DNA from: RYN-230 sp963814645
GTDB lineage: Bacteria; Actinomycetota; Actinomycetes; Streptosporangiales; Streptosporangiaceae
NCBI GenBank assembly: GCA_963814645.1
Contig: CAWFDX010000009.1
Location: 620,001 to 684,000, forward strand
Length of the DNA stretch: 64,000 nt
Direction of reading: 5' to 3'
The translations under genes were made by a program, and so were the position numbers. Of the stretch, positions 44,589-54,182 are shown piece by piece. The notes under the pieces were generated by a model. The model did no database searches and was not told the DNA's origin. It saw only the letters and a program-made list of their open reading frames with translations. Numbering within the stretch: position 1 is the first letter of the stretch; the number at the start of each line of letters is the position of its first letter.

Positions 44589-46766
44589 TCGGAACTGGGG
44601 GTTGGCGCGCCCGGCGCCCCGGAGGCGGATGAGCGGACCTCACTCAGCGCGATGCTGGAGGCGCGCAGCGTGGCGCTGGTCGGGGCCAGCCCGCGGGACG
44701 GCAGCCTGGGCCAGCGGATGATCAGCGAGATGGCGCGGAGCAGCCCCACCCCGCGCAGCTACCTGGTCAACCCGCGGTACACCGAGATCGCCGGGACCCG
44801 GTGCTACGCATCCCTGGCCGATCTGCCCGAGGAACCGATCGACCTGGTGCTGCTGGCCGTGCCGGACACCGCGCTGGAGGAGCAGCTCACGCTGGCCGCG
44901 CGGCGCGGTGACCGGTCGGCGGTCATCTACGGCAGCGCGTTCGACCCGCCGGGCCCGCGCCCGGCGGGCCAGCCCAGCCTGCGCGACCGGCTGACCGCGA
45001 CCGCCCGGGCCGCGGGCATGGCGGTGTGCGGGGCGGGCTGCATGGGGTTCGTGAACGTAACCCGCGGGCTGCGCGCGGTCGGCTACGTGGAACCTGACCC
45101 GCTGCCGGCCGGGCCGGTCGCGCTGGTCACCCATTCCGGGTCGGTGTTCTCCGCCATGCTGCGCACCCGGCGCGGGCTCGGTTACACGGTGGCCGTGTCC
45201 TCCGGGCAAGAACTCGTCACCAGCGCGGCCGAGTACGCGGACTGGGCGTTGGGCAACGAAGAGACCCGGGTGCTGGCGCTAGTGCTGGAAGCGGTCCGGG
45301 ACGCCAGCCGGCTGCGGGCCGTGCTCGCCGCCGCGGCGGCCCGGGACATCCCGGTGGTGCTGCTCACCGCAGGCCGGTCGGCGCGCGGCCGGGCCATGGT
45401 GTCGGCCCACTCCGGCGCGCTGGCCGCCGCGGACGGCGGCTGGGAGGCGCTGGCCCGCGGCTACGGCGTGCACCGGGTCGGCGACCTGGCCGAACTGGCC
45501 GACACGCTGGAGCTGTTCGCGATCGGCCGCCGCGCGCCGGGCGGCACCGGGATCGCCACCGTGCACGACTCCGGGCTGGAACGCGCGTACGTGGCCGACG
45601 TGGCCGACGAGCTGGGGGTGCCGTTCGCGGCCATCGGCGAGCCGGCCACGGCGCGGCTGGCCGGGCTGCTCGACCCCGGGCTCGAGCCAGCCAACCCGCT
45701 GGACATCTGGGGCACCGGCGCCCGGGCGCAGGAACAGCTGTCCGGGGCGCTGACCGCGCTGGCTGGCGATCCAGCCGTGGCCGCGGTGGCGCTGGCCGTG
45801 GACCTGGTGCACGAGTACGACGGCGACCAGTCCTATCCGGACGCGGTGACCGAAGCCGCGCGGCACACCAGCAAGCCGGTGCTGGTGCTGAGCAACCTGC
45901 CCACGTCCATTGACCCGGACGTCGCGGCGCGGCTGCGGGCGGGCGGCATCCCGGTGCTGGAGGGCACCCGGACCGGGCTGCTCGCGCTGGGCCATTTGCT
46001 TGACCACGGGCTGCTCCGGCACAGGCACGGGCTCTCGCCCCACCTGCCGCCCCCGGCCAGCCACGCTCCGTCCATCGATCCGGGTCGGCGGGCCCGATGG
46101 ACCGCGCTGCTCGCGACGGGCGAGGCTGACGGGACCGCGCTGGGCGGCCTGCTCCGCGACTACGGCATCGCGGTGGCCCGCAGCCGCGGCGCGGTCAGCG
46201 AGGCCGGTGCGCTGGCCGCCGCGGCGGAGCTTGGCTACCCGGTCGTGCTGAAGACCGACGAGCCCGGTATCGCGCACAAGTCGGACGCGGGCGGGGTGCT
46301 GCTCGGGCTGGCCTGCCCGGCCGCGCTGGCCGCGGCCTACCAGGATCTGGCCGAGCGGCTGGGCCGCCGGGTGCTGGTCTGCGAGACCATCCCGGCCGGC
46401 CCGGAGCTGTCCCTGGGCCTGGCCCGGGACCACGAGCTTGGCCCGCTGCTGGTGGTGGGTGCGGGCGGAGTGCTGGTCGAACTGCTCGCGGACCGGGCCG
46501 TCGCGCTGCCCCCGGTCGGGCCGGAGCAGGCCCGGGCGATGGTGGCCGAGCTCCGGATGGCCGCGCTGCTGGCCGGGGCGCGCGGCCAGCCCGCCGCCGA
46601 CCTGGACGCGGTCGTGGCCGCCATCACGGGGCTGTCCCAGCTCGCGGCCGAGCTCGGCGACGCGCTGGAGGCGCTGGACATCAACCCGCTGATCTGCGGC
46701 CCGCACGGCGCGGTGGCGGTGGATGCCCTGGCCATTCCGCGCCAGGGCAGCCACGCACCCCGCTGA
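44571..46766 (+). CDS. NDP-forming acyl-CoA synthetase (acetate-CoA ligase family)
   Basis: 731 residues. Order: CoA-binding domain (MLEARSVALVGASPRDGSLG), succinyl-CoA-ligase-like domain with VALVTHSGSVFSAMLRTRRG, a second flavodoxin-like domain, and a C-terminal ATP-grasp domain (LGYPVVLKTDEPGIAHKSDA, GGVLVELLADRAVALPPVG, ALDINPLICGPHGAVAVDAL). Reaction: acid + ATP + CoA to acyl-CoA + ADP + Pi, or the reverse. ATG 44571 is the first start, inside the palindrome, but ATG 44652 (MLEARSV) would also give a full domain set. It probably activates an acid made by the local oxidative pathway. Confidence 0.88.
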   Translation: MIQSRGSELGVGAPGAPEADERTSLSAMLEARSVALVGASPRDGSLGQRMISEMARSSPTPRSYLVNPRYTEIAGTRCYASLADLPEEPIDLVLLAVPDTALEEQLTLAARRGDRSAVIYGSAFDPPGPRPAGQPSLRDRLTATARAAGMAVCGAGCMGFVNVTRGLRAVGYVEPDPLPAGPVALVTHSGSVFSAMLRTRRGLGYTVAVSSGQELVTSAAEYADWALGNEETRVLALVLEAVRDASRLRAVLAAAAARDIPVVLLTAGRSARGRAMVSAHSGALAAADGGWEALARGYGVHRVGDLAELADTLELFAIGRRAPGGTGIATVHDSGLERAYVADVADELGVPFAAIGEPATARLAGLLDPGLEPANPLDIWGTGARAQEQLSGALTALAGDPAVAAVALAVDLVHEYDGDQSYPDAVTEAARHTSKPVLVLSNLPTSIDPDVAARLRAGGIPVLEGTRTGLLALGHLLDHGLLRHRHGLSPHLPPPASHAPSIDPGRRARWTALLATGEADGTALGGLLRDYGIAVARSRGAVSEAGALAAAAELGYPVVLKTDEPGIAHKSDAGGVLLGLACPAALAAAYQDLAERLGRRVLVCETIPAGPELSLGLARDHELGPLLVVGAGGVLVELLADRAVALPPVGPEQARAMVAELRMAALLAGARGQPAADLDAVVAAITGLSQLAAELGDALEALDINPLICGPHGAVAVDALAIPRQGSHAPR

Positions 46767-46789
46767 CCAACCCAGGCAGGCAGGCTCGG

Positions 46790-47284
46790 TCAGATGCCGG
46801 ACACTGGCCCGTGCGCGTTGATGACCTGCTGCAGCGCCTGCGGCCGCTTGGACTGCGAGCACCGGCCCTTCTTAGTGCGGTTCAGCACGGCGAGAATATG
46901 GGCGACGTACGTGCCGTGACCGGTGAGATGAACGTACCGGCCGGTGCCCCGCCCCAGCCGGTAGGTGTCGTGCTGCACAATGGTCATCAGGCAGGTGCGC
47001 CGGCTGACCTGGGTTACCGTCGAGGTGGCGTGCGGGAATGCCTTGACGCTGCCGTGCGGGAAATGCAGCACGCCCACCGGCGTATTCAGGTTGGTGCTGC
47101 CGCCGGCCGTGAACGCGCCGGTGGCGACCACGCTGCCCCGGCCCGAGACCAGCCCGGACACCAGCCGGAACGACTCCGTCTTGACCGTTGTGTGGTGCGC
47201 GGCCGCGCTGGCCGCGGGCAGGCTGCTGCCGGTGATCACCGCGGCGGCCGGCAAGGCCCCGGCCGCGGCCAGAATTTTCCGCAT
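46790..47284 (-). CDS. secreted hypothetical protein (AOC-barrel/dirigent-like)
   Basis: 164 residues. Signal peptide MRKILAAAGALPAAAVITGS ending near ASA-AA. The mature part is strand-rich, with SGLVSGRGSVVATGAFTAGG, VGVLHFPHGSVKAFPHATST and RYVHLTGHGTYVAHILAVLN, similar in style to allene-oxide-cyclase-barrel or dirigent-like secreted proteins. Two cysteines. No clear role in the amine pathway. ATG 47284. Confidence 0.68.
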   Translation of the reverse strand: MRKILAAAGALPAAAVITGSSLPAASAAAHHTTVKTESFRLVSGLVSGRGSVVATGAFTAGGSTNLNTPVGVLHFPHGSVKAFPHATSTVTQVSRRTCLMTIVQHDTYRLGRGTGRYVHLTGHGTYVAHILAVLNRTKKGRCSQSKRPQALQQVINAHGPVSGI

Positions 47285-47530
47285 AATTTCCCCCTGTAAT
47301 TGTGCGGCTGATCGAGCGGGACGCTAGCACACGGAATGACCAGCCAGCCGTCATGCGCCAATTACCCGGAAATGCCCGAGCCGTCATTGGCCGGATACGG
47401 GGTGGTGGTGCAGGTCGCGCTGATGGCCCGGCCGCTGCCGTTAGAGCGCGGGGTGGGCGCGGACCGGGCTCGCTGAGCACGGGCTTCGTCAGGTCGCTGC
47501 GCAGCGCGCTGCGGCAGGCTAAAGCCGGGG

Positions 47531-49207
47531 CTAGGCCGGGCCGGTCCGGCGGCGGCCGCCGCGGGCCGCGGCCGTCAGCGACGCCGCCCGGCGGCGCACC
47601 TGGTCAGCACGGCGGTCGGCGAGGACCTGGTGCACGACGTTGCGGCCCGGGATCCCGGTCACCCCGCCACCACCGTGCGTCGACGAGCCAGCCTGGTACA
47701 GGCCGGCCACCGGCGTGCGCAGGTCGGCATAGCCGGCCGCGGGACGGGCGTGGAACAGCTGGCCCAGGCTGAGCTCGCCATGGAAGATGTTGCCGCCGAC
47801 CAGGCCGTACTCCTGCTGCATCTGGTGCGGCCCGATCACCTGCCGGTGCAGCACCGAACTGGTGAAGCCGGGCGCGACCGTGTCCATCCGGGCCAGCACC
47901 CGGTCCGCGTACGCGGCTAGCTCCGCCTCGTCCGGGGCGGCCGCGTAGCGGTGCGGCACCCACTGGGTGAACATCGACATGACGTGCTTGCCCGGCGGGG
48001 CCAGCGAGTCGTCGAACACGCTCGGGATGCAGATGTCGGCGAACGGCCGCGCCGACGGCTGGCCGCTGACCGCCTGCTGGAACGCGGTCTCGATGTCGTC
48101 CAGGCTCTCCGCGAGCACGATCGTGCCGCCGTGGATCTGCCGGTCCGGCTCGGGATGGCTGGCGAACACCGGCAGCCGGTCCAGGGCCAGGTTGATCTTC
48201 ACCGTGCCGCTGCGGGTCTGCCAGCGCTGGATGTCGGCGACGAAGTCCGGCGGCAGCACGGCCGGGTCGAGCAGCCGGAGGAAGGAAATCTGCGGGTGCG
48301 CGGTGGTGATGACCGTGCCCGCGTCGATCTCCTCGCCGCTGGCCAGCGTCACGCCGGCCACCGACGGCCCGGCCCCGCGGCCGGGCCGGGTGCGGATCTG
48401 GGCCACCTCGGCATCGGTGCGCAGCTGCGCGCCGAACGAGCGGGCCGCCGCGGCCAGCGCGCTGCTCACCCCGCCCATCCCGCCGCGCGGGAAACCCCAG
48501 GCGCCGGCCTGGCCGCCGGTGTCGCCGATGTGGTGGTGCAGCATCACATACGCGGTGCCCGCCGACCGTGGGCCGGCCCAGGTGCCGATCACCCCGGACA
48601 CCGAGAGCAAGCCGAGCATGGCGTCGCTCTCCAAGTACTCCTCGATCAGGTCGGCGATGCTGGCCGCCATCAGCCGGGTGACATCCACCATCCGGCGCTC
48701 GTCCAGCCCGCGCAGGTGGCGCAGCAGCAGCGCCTGCCGCCACAGGTCGGCCGGGCGGCGGGAGCCGAGCCGGGGCGGGATCTCGTCCAGCATCGGGCCC
48801 AGCACCTGGGCCAGGCCGGCCAGGTGGGCCTCATAGCGCGGGTAGGCGTCCGCGTCCGCGGCGGAGAACTTGGCGATCTCCGCATGCCGCTCCGCTGGAT
48901 TATCCGGCAGCCGCAGATAGCGGCCGTCCGCACGCGGCGCGAAGTACGGGCCCTGTGGGTAGACGTGGTAGCCGTGCCTGGTCAGCTCCAGGTCTTTGAC
49001 CAGGGCCGGCGGCAGCAGCGAGACCACGTAGGACAGCGAGGTCACCGTGTAGTCCGGGCCGAACGGGTGCTCGCTCACCGACGCGCCGCCGAGCACCGGC
49101 CGCCGCTCGCAGACCAGCACGTCCAGCCCGCTCCGGGCCAGGTACGCCGCGGCCACCAGCCCGTTGTGCCCGCCGCCGATGATCACTACGTCGTGACGTG
49201 CTGTCAC
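47531..49207 (-). CDS. PYROXD2-like FAD oxidoreductase
   Basis: 558 residues and intact. FAD dinucleotide motif VVIIGGGHNGLVAAAYLARS, then RRPVLGGASVSEHPFGPDYT, LSYVVSLLPPALVKDLELTR, WGFPRGGMGGVSSALAAAAR and the closing GNIFHGELSLGQLFHARPAA plus GGGVTGIPGRNVV. It aligns along its length with the frameshifted copy at 42693 (about half of the visible motif residues identical). Human PYROXD2 is linked genetically to methylated-amine levels, so oxidation of an N-methyl or similar group is a fair guess. Start at ATG 49207. Confidence 0.85.
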   Translation of the reverse strand: MTARHDVVIIGGGHNGLVAAAYLARSGLDVLVCERRPVLGGASVSEHPFGPDYTVTSLSYVVSLLPPALVKDLELTRHGYHVYPQGPYFAPRADGRYLRLPDNPAERHAEIAKFSAADADAYPRYEAHLAGLAQVLGPMLDEIPPRLGSRRPADLWRQALLLRHLRGLDERRMVDVTRLMAASIADLIEEYLESDAMLGLLSVSGVIGTWAGPRSAGTAYVMLHHHIGDTGGQAGAWGFPRGGMGGVSSALAAAARSFGAQLRTDAEVAQIRTRPGRGAGPSVAGVTLASGEEIDAGTVITTAHPQISFLRLLDPAVLPPDFVADIQRWQTRSGTVKINLALDRLPVFASHPEPDRQIHGGTIVLAESLDDIETAFQQAVSGQPSARPFADICIPSVFDDSLAPPGKHVMSMFTQWVPHRYAAAPDEAELAAYADRVLARMDTVAPGFTSSVLHRQVIGPHQMQQEYGLVGGNIFHGELSLGQLFHARPAAGYADLRTPVAGLYQAGSSTHGGGGVTGIPGRNVVHQVLADRRADQVRRRAASLTAAARGGRRRTGPA

Positions 49208-49366
49208 CGCCGCGATCCCTCCTCGTTGTGTGTCCGGCCCGTGTCCCGGCCGGCTGACCGGCTGGCGATCCCCGACCCGGCCACCCTAGCGGCCGGGTCG
49301 GTGGCGGCATCCGGGGCCGCCCTGGTCACGCTGGCCCGCCGCCGGGCTGGATAGTCGGCCGGCCGG

Positions 49367-50548
49367 TCATTCGGGTTCTCCGTCACCTGGGTGCTCCGCC
49401 GGCAGGTGCGCGCGGACGTACCGGCCCACGTCGGCGCTGGGCTGCTCCATCGGCGCCAGGTAGCCGGCCGAGAACCGGCGGGATCGCATGCCGTCCTGGA
49501 CCTGCTCGCAGATGAGCCAGTCCTGGCGGTTGACCAGGTCCCAGAAGCCGACCGCGTCGCCGGCGTCGAAGTCCGGCCGGGCCAGCTCGTCCGGGTGGAA
49601 CAGGAAATCGCAGAGCACCGTGGTGCGCCCGGCCGCCTCCGGCCACACGGTGAACGCGGCCACGTGATCGGCGGACAGGCTGAGCATCAGGTTCGGCAGC
49701 ACCAGCTCCCCGAAGTGCCGGCTGCGCTGGGCCGCGGTCAGCCCGGGGAACGGGGCCCGGCGGGTGGTCCCGGTCACCGTGAACGTGCTGGCCCCGCGGC
49801 GGTGCGGGATGCCCGCGTCCCAGTCCAGGTCGCCACCGCCGCGCCGGAACACCGGCACCAGCTCGCACAGCTCGGGGTGGACCGGGCCGCAGTGGTAGCA
49901 CTCGTTGTAGTTCTCCAGGATGACCTTCCAGTTGGCGGCCACCCGGTAGCGCTGCCGGGCACCGCAGCGCAGCTCGGCCAGCAGGTAGCCGGCCAGCCGC
50001 TGGTCGGCTCCGGCCAGCTGGCGGCGCAGTGCCTCGGCCGGCTCCGGACCCGGGTCCAGCCGGGCGAACACGAACCCGGCCCAGCAGGCCACGTCGACCG
50101 GGTGCAGGGCCAGGCTGGCCCGGTACCCACGCAGCGAGGGCAGGAACGGCGCGGCCCGCAGCTGGCCATCCAGCGCGTACGTCCAGGCGTGGTAGGGGCA
50201 CCGGATGCTGCCGTCGAACCGCCCGGTGCGGCCGGGGTCACCGGACGGCTGGGCACCCGCCACCGGCACCAGCCGGCTGCCCCGGTGCCGGCACAGGTTG
50301 TAGCAGCCGGACAGGGTGCCATCCGGGCCGCGGACCACGATAATGCTCTCCCCGGCCACGTCCGCGGCCACGTAGTCGCCCGGGCCGGCCAGGCCGTCCG
50401 CCCGGCCGACACAGAACCAGCCGGGGAACAGCACCTGGTCCCGCTCCCAGGCGAACTCGGCCTCGTCGGTGTAGCTACGCTGCGGCAGGCTGCGGTCCAG
50501 CGGCAGTTGCGGGTCCTGCTCCACGTCCTGCCCCACCCTGGGGGTCAT
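49367..50548 (-). CDS. Rieske non-haem iron oxygenase alpha subunit (A)
   Basis: 393 residues. Rieske centre: CRHRGSRLVP (Cys-x-His) and CPYHAWTYALDGQL (Cys-x2-His). Mononuclear iron site: NYNECYHCGPVHPELCELVP, giving the two His ligands; the third ligand Asp should be in the GDAVGFWDLVNRQDW region. It resembles quaternary-amine Rieske oxygenases (glycine betaine, carnitine and stachydrine type). These need a reductase, but none is encoded in this window. It lies downstream of a sarcosine-oxidase-like gene on the same strand (15 bases apart), so the three genes to 53388 probably form one operon. Confidence 0.9.
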   Translation of the reverse strand: MTPRVGQDVEQDPQLPLDRSLPQRSYTDEAEFAWERDQVLFPGWFCVGRADGLAGPGDYVAADVAGESIIVVRGPDGTLSGCYNLCRHRGSRLVPVAGAQPSGDPGRTGRFDGSIRCPYHAWTYALDGQLRAAPFLPSLRGYRASLALHPVDVACWAGFVFARLDPGPEPAEALRRQLAGADQRLAGYLLAELRCGARQRYRVAANWKVILENYNECYHCGPVHPELCELVPVFRRGGGDLDWDAGIPHRRGASTFTVTGTTRRAPFPGLTAAQRSRHFGELVLPNLMLSLSADHVAAFTVWPEAAGRTTVLCDFLFHPDELARPDFDAGDAVGFWDLVNRQDWLICEQVQDGMRSRRFSAGYLAPMEQPSADVGRYVRAHLPAEHPGDGEPE

Positions 50549-50563
50549 CGGCCTGCTCCTCGC

Positions 50564-51748
50564 TCAGTCGTCCGAGTACGGGAACGGGACCGCCACCGGC
50601 TGGCCCTCGGCGAACCGCCCCGGCCGGAACGGCCCGATGTCCACATGCTGCGCTGCGCCCGCGGTGATCAGCTCGGCGACGGCCTCACCGACCGCGGGTG
50701 AGATCTTGAACCCCATGCCGGAGAACCCGGCGGCCAGAATCAGCCCGGGCAGGCCAGGGACCTCGCCCAGCATCGGCCGCGCATCCGGGGTCATGTCGTA
50801 GGCGCCGGTGACCGTGCCGGCGATGCCCGCGTCGGCCAGCGCGGGCACCCGGTGGGCGGCCGCCCCGACCAGCCCGGCCAGCTCGGCCGCGGCGTCCCGG
50901 GTGGCCAGCGCGGTGTCCGGGTCCACCCCGCGCGGCCCGGTGAAGCTGCCGACCAGCGTCTTGCGGCCGCCTGCCTCCGGCCGGAAGTACGTCTGGGTCG
51001 TCGAGTCGATGCAGGCCACCGGGGCGCCGTGACCGGGCGGGTGGCTGAGCACGGCCACGTGATGCAGCTCGGTCTCGATCGGCAGGCCGGCCCCGGCCGC
51101 GCCGAGCAAAGACGGGGACCACACACCGGCGGCCAGCACCACGGTGCCGGCCGGGATGGTCCCATCCGCGGTCAGCACGCCGGTCACCCGGCCATCCGCG
51201 CGCTGCAGGCTGGTGACCGGGGTCCGCGGCCGGTACCGCACGCCGCGCTCCCGGGCCGCGGCCAGCAGGTCACCGGCCACTACCGCGCCGTCCCCGTAGC
51301 CGCCCTCGGGCTCCCACGCCACCTGGGTCAGGTCGTCGGTGCGCAGGCCGGGGGCCAGCCGGGCCAGCGCGGCCGCGTCGATGACCTCGGCCAGCGCGCC
51401 GCGGCAGCGCTGCATGGCCACGTTGGCCGCCAGGGCGTCCTCCTCGCCGGGACGGACGATGCGGGCGAAGCCGGTCCGGCGCAGCACTGGCGGGCGGCCG
51501 GTCAGCTCGGGCCAGGCGGCCAGCATGCGCTCGCTGCGCACCGCCAGCTCGACCTCGGGCGGGAACGTGTAGTGCATCCGGACCAGGGCCGAGGACCGGC
51601 TGCTCATCCCGGCCCCGGCCGCGTCCCGGTCCAGCACCAGCACGTCCCCGGCGCCCAGGCGGCTGAGATGGAAGGCGATCGCGGCACCGATGACGCCGGC
51701 CCCGACGATCACGATGTCGGCCCCGGCCCGGTCCGCCGGGCCGCTCAT
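50564..51748 (-). CDS. FAD-dependent amine/amino-acid oxidase (DAO family, A)
   Basis: 394 residues from ATG 51748. FAD motif DIVIVGAGVIGAAIAFHLSR, DVLVLDRDAAGAGMSSRSSA, YGDGAVVAGDLLAAARERGV, TVVLAAGVWSPSLLG and the C-terminal MTPDARPMLGEVPGLPGLIL plus GFSGMGFKISPAVGEAVAEL. This is the sarcosine oxidase/D-amino-acid oxidase fold, which oxidises N-methyl or amino groups with FAD. Start overlaps the preceding gene's stop by four bases (ATGA). Middle gene of a presumed operon. Confidence 0.88.
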   Translation of the reverse strand: MSGPADRAGADIVIVGAGVIGAAIAFHLSRLGAGDVLVLDRDAAGAGMSSRSSALVRMHYTFPPEVELAVRSERMLAAWPELTGRPPVLRRTGFARIVRPGEEDALAANVAMQRCRGALAEVIDAAALARLAPGLRTDDLTQVAWEPEGGYGDGAVVAGDLLAAARERGVRYRPRTPVTSLQRADGRVTGVLTADGTIPAGTVVLAAGVWSPSLLGAAGAGLPIETELHHVAVLSHPPGHGAPVACIDSTTQTYFRPEAGGRKTLVGSFTGPRGVDPDTALATRDAAAELAGLVGAAAHRVPALADAGIAGTVTGAYDMTPDARPMLGEVPGLPGLILAAGFSGMGFKISPAVGEAVAELITAGAAQHVDIGPFRPGRFAEGQPVAVPFPYSDD

Positions 51749-53388
51749 CGTGTCTCCCGTGCGGTTCGCGACCGCCGTTTCAGGTCGGCCAGCACCCGGT
51801 GGGCCGCGTTGTAACCGGGGGCGCCGGTCACCCCGCCGCCCGGATGCGCGCCCGCCCCGCACAGGTACAGCCCGCGCACCGGGGTGGCATACCGCGCCCA
51901 GCCCGGCACCGGCCGCATGTGGAACAGCTGGTCCGGCTGGATGTCGCCGTGGAAGATATTGCCCTCGGTGAGCCGGTAGGTCCGTTCCAGGTCGAGCGGG
52001 GTCAGCACCTGGCGGGCGGTGACGGCGCCGGGCACGTTGGGCGCGAACCGGCCGATCCGGGCCAGCACCCGGTCGCCCAGTTCGTCCCGCCGGTCGTCCC
52101 AGCCGCCCTCGGCCAGCCGGTACGGCACGTACTGCACGAAGCAGGTCATGATGTGCCGGCCCGCCGGAGCCAGCGACGGATCCACCGCCGAGGCGACCAC
52201 GCAGTCGATGAACAGCTGGTCGGCGTCGGCCAGTTCACCGCGCTTGGCCCGGTCGTAGCAGGCGTCGGCCACGGCCAGGTCGGGCGGCAGGGTGAACAGC
52301 GCCCGCTGGCCCGGGCCCGCCGCCGCAGGCATGCCCAGCACCTGCGGTTCGGCGTCCAGCACCAGGTTGACCTTGGCGCACGGGCCGTCCATCCTGATCC
52401 CGGCCACCGCGGCCCGGAAGTCCTCCGGCAGCTCAGCCTTGTCCACCAGGTGCAGGAACGTGCGCTTGGGGTCGGCGCCGGACAGCACCGTGCCCGCCGC
52501 CAGCTCGGTGCCGTCGGCCAGCACGACCCCGGACGCAACGCCACCGGTGACCGCGATCCGGGCCACCGGCGCCCCGGTGCGGATCTCCAGGCCGTGCGCC
52601 CGGCCGGCCGCGGCGATGGCTTCGCTGATCGCGCCCATCCCGCCCATGACGTGCCCGAAGAATCCCTGCACCGCGTCGTCCCCGCCGGTGAGGAGGTGGA
52701 ACGCCAGCCCGATCAGGGTGCCCGGCTGGTACGGGCCGCCGTGCTTGCCGTACAGGTTGTTGGCCAGCAGCAGCGCCTTGGCCTGCCGGGACTCGAACCG
52801 GGTGTCGATGAACTGGCCGAGGCTGCCGGTCAGCAGCTGGGTCAGGCCCTCGACGTCTCGGCCGCGCACCCCGCGCAGATGCCGCCCGAGCCGGGCCACC
52901 TCGGCCAGCCCGCGCAGCCCGCGCGCCCGGGTGTCCGGCGGCAGCTCCATGAACAGCGGCTGCAGCCGGGCGGCCAGCTCACGCAGCTCGGCGTGCACCG
53001 CCTGGTAGGTACGGGCGTCGGCCGGCGAGTACCGGGCCAGGCCGGCCGCGGTGCGCGCCGGGTCGGCCCAGTCGGCCAGCACCTCGCCGCCGTCCAGGGC
53101 CACCTGCAGGGCCGGCTCGCAGGGCACCATGCGCAGCCCGTGCCGGCCCAGGTCCAGGGTCCGGATCACCTCGGGCCGCAGCATGCTGGCGATGTAGGAG
53201 GTGGTCGAGGCCCGGCAGCCGGGCGCGATCTCCTCGGTCACGCAGCAGCCACCGATCACGTCCCGCGCCTCGACGACCAGCGTGGCCAGGCCAGCCCGGG
53301 CCAGCAGCGCCGCCGCGGTCAGGCCGTTGTGACCGGCGCCGACCACGATGACGTCCCACCGGCGGGTCGCGGGACCGGGCCTGATCAC
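51745..53388 (-). CDS. PYROXD2-like FAD oxidoreductase (third copy)
   Basis: 547 residues from GTG 53388 (GGGAGG site). FAD motif WDVIVVGAGHNGLTAAALLA, ARDVIGGCCVTEEIAPGCRA, SYIASMLRPEVIRTLDLGRH, MGGMGAISEAIAAAGRAHGL and closing GNIFHGDIQPDQLFHMRPVP with HPGGGVTGAPGYNAAH. More distant from the other two copies than they are from each other; its CCVTEE wording is closest to vertebrate-type PYROXD2. First gene of the operon with the DAO-type and Rieske genes, and divergent from the TetR gene at 53502, which may control it. Confidence 0.87.
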   Translation of the reverse strand: MIRPGPATRRWDVIVVGAGHNGLTAAALLARAGLATLVVEARDVIGGCCVTEEIAPGCRASTTSYIASMLRPEVIRTLDLGRHGLRMVPCEPALQVALDGGEVLADWADPARTAAGLARYSPADARTYQAVHAELRELAARLQPLFMELPPDTRARGLRGLAEVARLGRHLRGVRGRDVEGLTQLLTGSLGQFIDTRFESRQAKALLLANNLYGKHGGPYQPGTLIGLAFHLLTGGDDAVQGFFGHVMGGMGAISEAIAAAGRAHGLEIRTGAPVARIAVTGGVASGVVLADGTELAAGTVLSGADPKRTFLHLVDKAELPEDFRAAVAGIRMDGPCAKVNLVLDAEPQVLGMPAAAGPGQRALFTLPPDLAVADACYDRAKRGELADADQLFIDCVVASAVDPSLAPAGRHIMTCFVQYVPYRLAEGGWDDRRDELGDRVLARIGRFAPNVPGAVTARQVLTPLDLERTYRLTEGNIFHGDIQPDQLFHMRPVPGWARYATPVRGLYLCGAGAHPGGGVTGAPGYNAAHRVLADLKRRSRTARETR

Positions 53389-53454
53389 AGCCGTCCTCCC
53401 TATCTGACTTCTGGTCACTTTAGAAGGCGAGATGCTCGAAAGTATGATTAGATA

Positions 53455-53479
53455 CCCAGGATAATGTCAATAATCTGGG
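53455..53479. promoter_or_regulatory. imperfect 25-bp palindrome in a divergent promoter region
   Basis: CCCAGGATAATGTCAATAAT-CTGGG has complementary ends (CCCAG/CTGGG) and partly matching centre. It lies in the A+T-rich 113-bp interval between the TetR gene at 53502 and the flavoprotein gene on the minus strand. A likely operator of that TetR protein, different from the GACTGAAC motif. Confidence 0.45.
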
Positions 53480-53501
53480 CCAAAAGGAAACAGAACGAAA
53501 T

Positions 53502-54182
53502 ATGACCAGCGGTCAAGCAATTGGCGAACTGGCCCCCAGCCACACGCCGCAGCGCGCGCCGGAGCGGCAGCGGGCCAAGCAGCAGCGCATCGTCGAGGTG
53601 GCCATGGAGCACTTCGCCACCCGGGGCTACGAGGCGGCCCGGATCGAGGAGATCGCGGCCGAGGCCGGGGTGTCCAAGGGCGCGGTGTTCGGCTACTTCG
53701 ACACCAAGGCCGGCCTGTTCCTGGCCGCCTACCAGGCCGCGACCCGGTCCTTCCAGCCATACCTGGACGTCCCGGCCGACGTCCGGGAGCAGGGCTTCTT
53801 CGCGGTCATCAGCTACTGGATCGAGCGCAGCCCGCACCTGATCCACGAGGACTGGATCCCGTACCGGGTGACGCTGATCGGCAACTACTGTTCCGGGCTG
53901 CAGCTACGCCGGGAGATCACCCAGTTCCTGCTGCGCGAGGACCCGTACGGCACCCGGGCGTTCGTCCGGTTCGGCATTGAACGCGGTGAGGTACGCGACG
54001 ACATCGACCCGCGGATGATCGTGTCCATGGTGGACTGGCTGATGGACCGCTGTCAGGACGCGATCGTCACCGAGGAACTCGACCCGGGCCTGTTCGGCTA
54101 CCACACCCAGCCGCCGGAGGTCCGCGACCTGCGGGTCCGTGAGTTCGTCGAGCTGCTGCGCGGCGCGGTGGGGGCGCGGTGA
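53502..54182 (+). CDS. TetR/AcrR regulator
   Basis: 226 residues. HTH: KQQRIVEVAMEHFATRGYEA, then ARIEEIAAEAGVSKGAVFGY FDTKAGLF. The ligand domain is helical (VISYWIERSPHLIHEDWIPY, GLQLRREITQFLLREDPYGT). It is coupled to the hydrolase gene by a four-base GTGA overlap and divergent from the PYROXD2-like operon, so it may control both. ATG 53502. Ligand unknown. Confidence 0.88.
   Translation: MTSGQAIGELAPSHTPQRAPERQRAKQQRIVEVAMEHFATRGYEAARIEEIAAEAGVSKGAVFGYFDTKAGLFLAAYQAATRSFQPYLDVPADVREQGFFAVISYWIERSPHLIHEDWIPYRVTLIGNYCSGLQLRREITQFLLREDPYGTRAFVRFGIERGEVRDDIDPRMIVSMVDWLMDRCQDAIVTEELDPGLFGYHTQPPEVRDLRVREFVELLRGAVGAR

Noticed and set aside
47531..49207. Carotenoid (phytoene) desaturase and a carotenoid cluster
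   Set aside because: The C-terminal GNIFHG...LFHxRP motif is of the PYROXD2-like branch, and no crtB, crtE or crtY gene is present.
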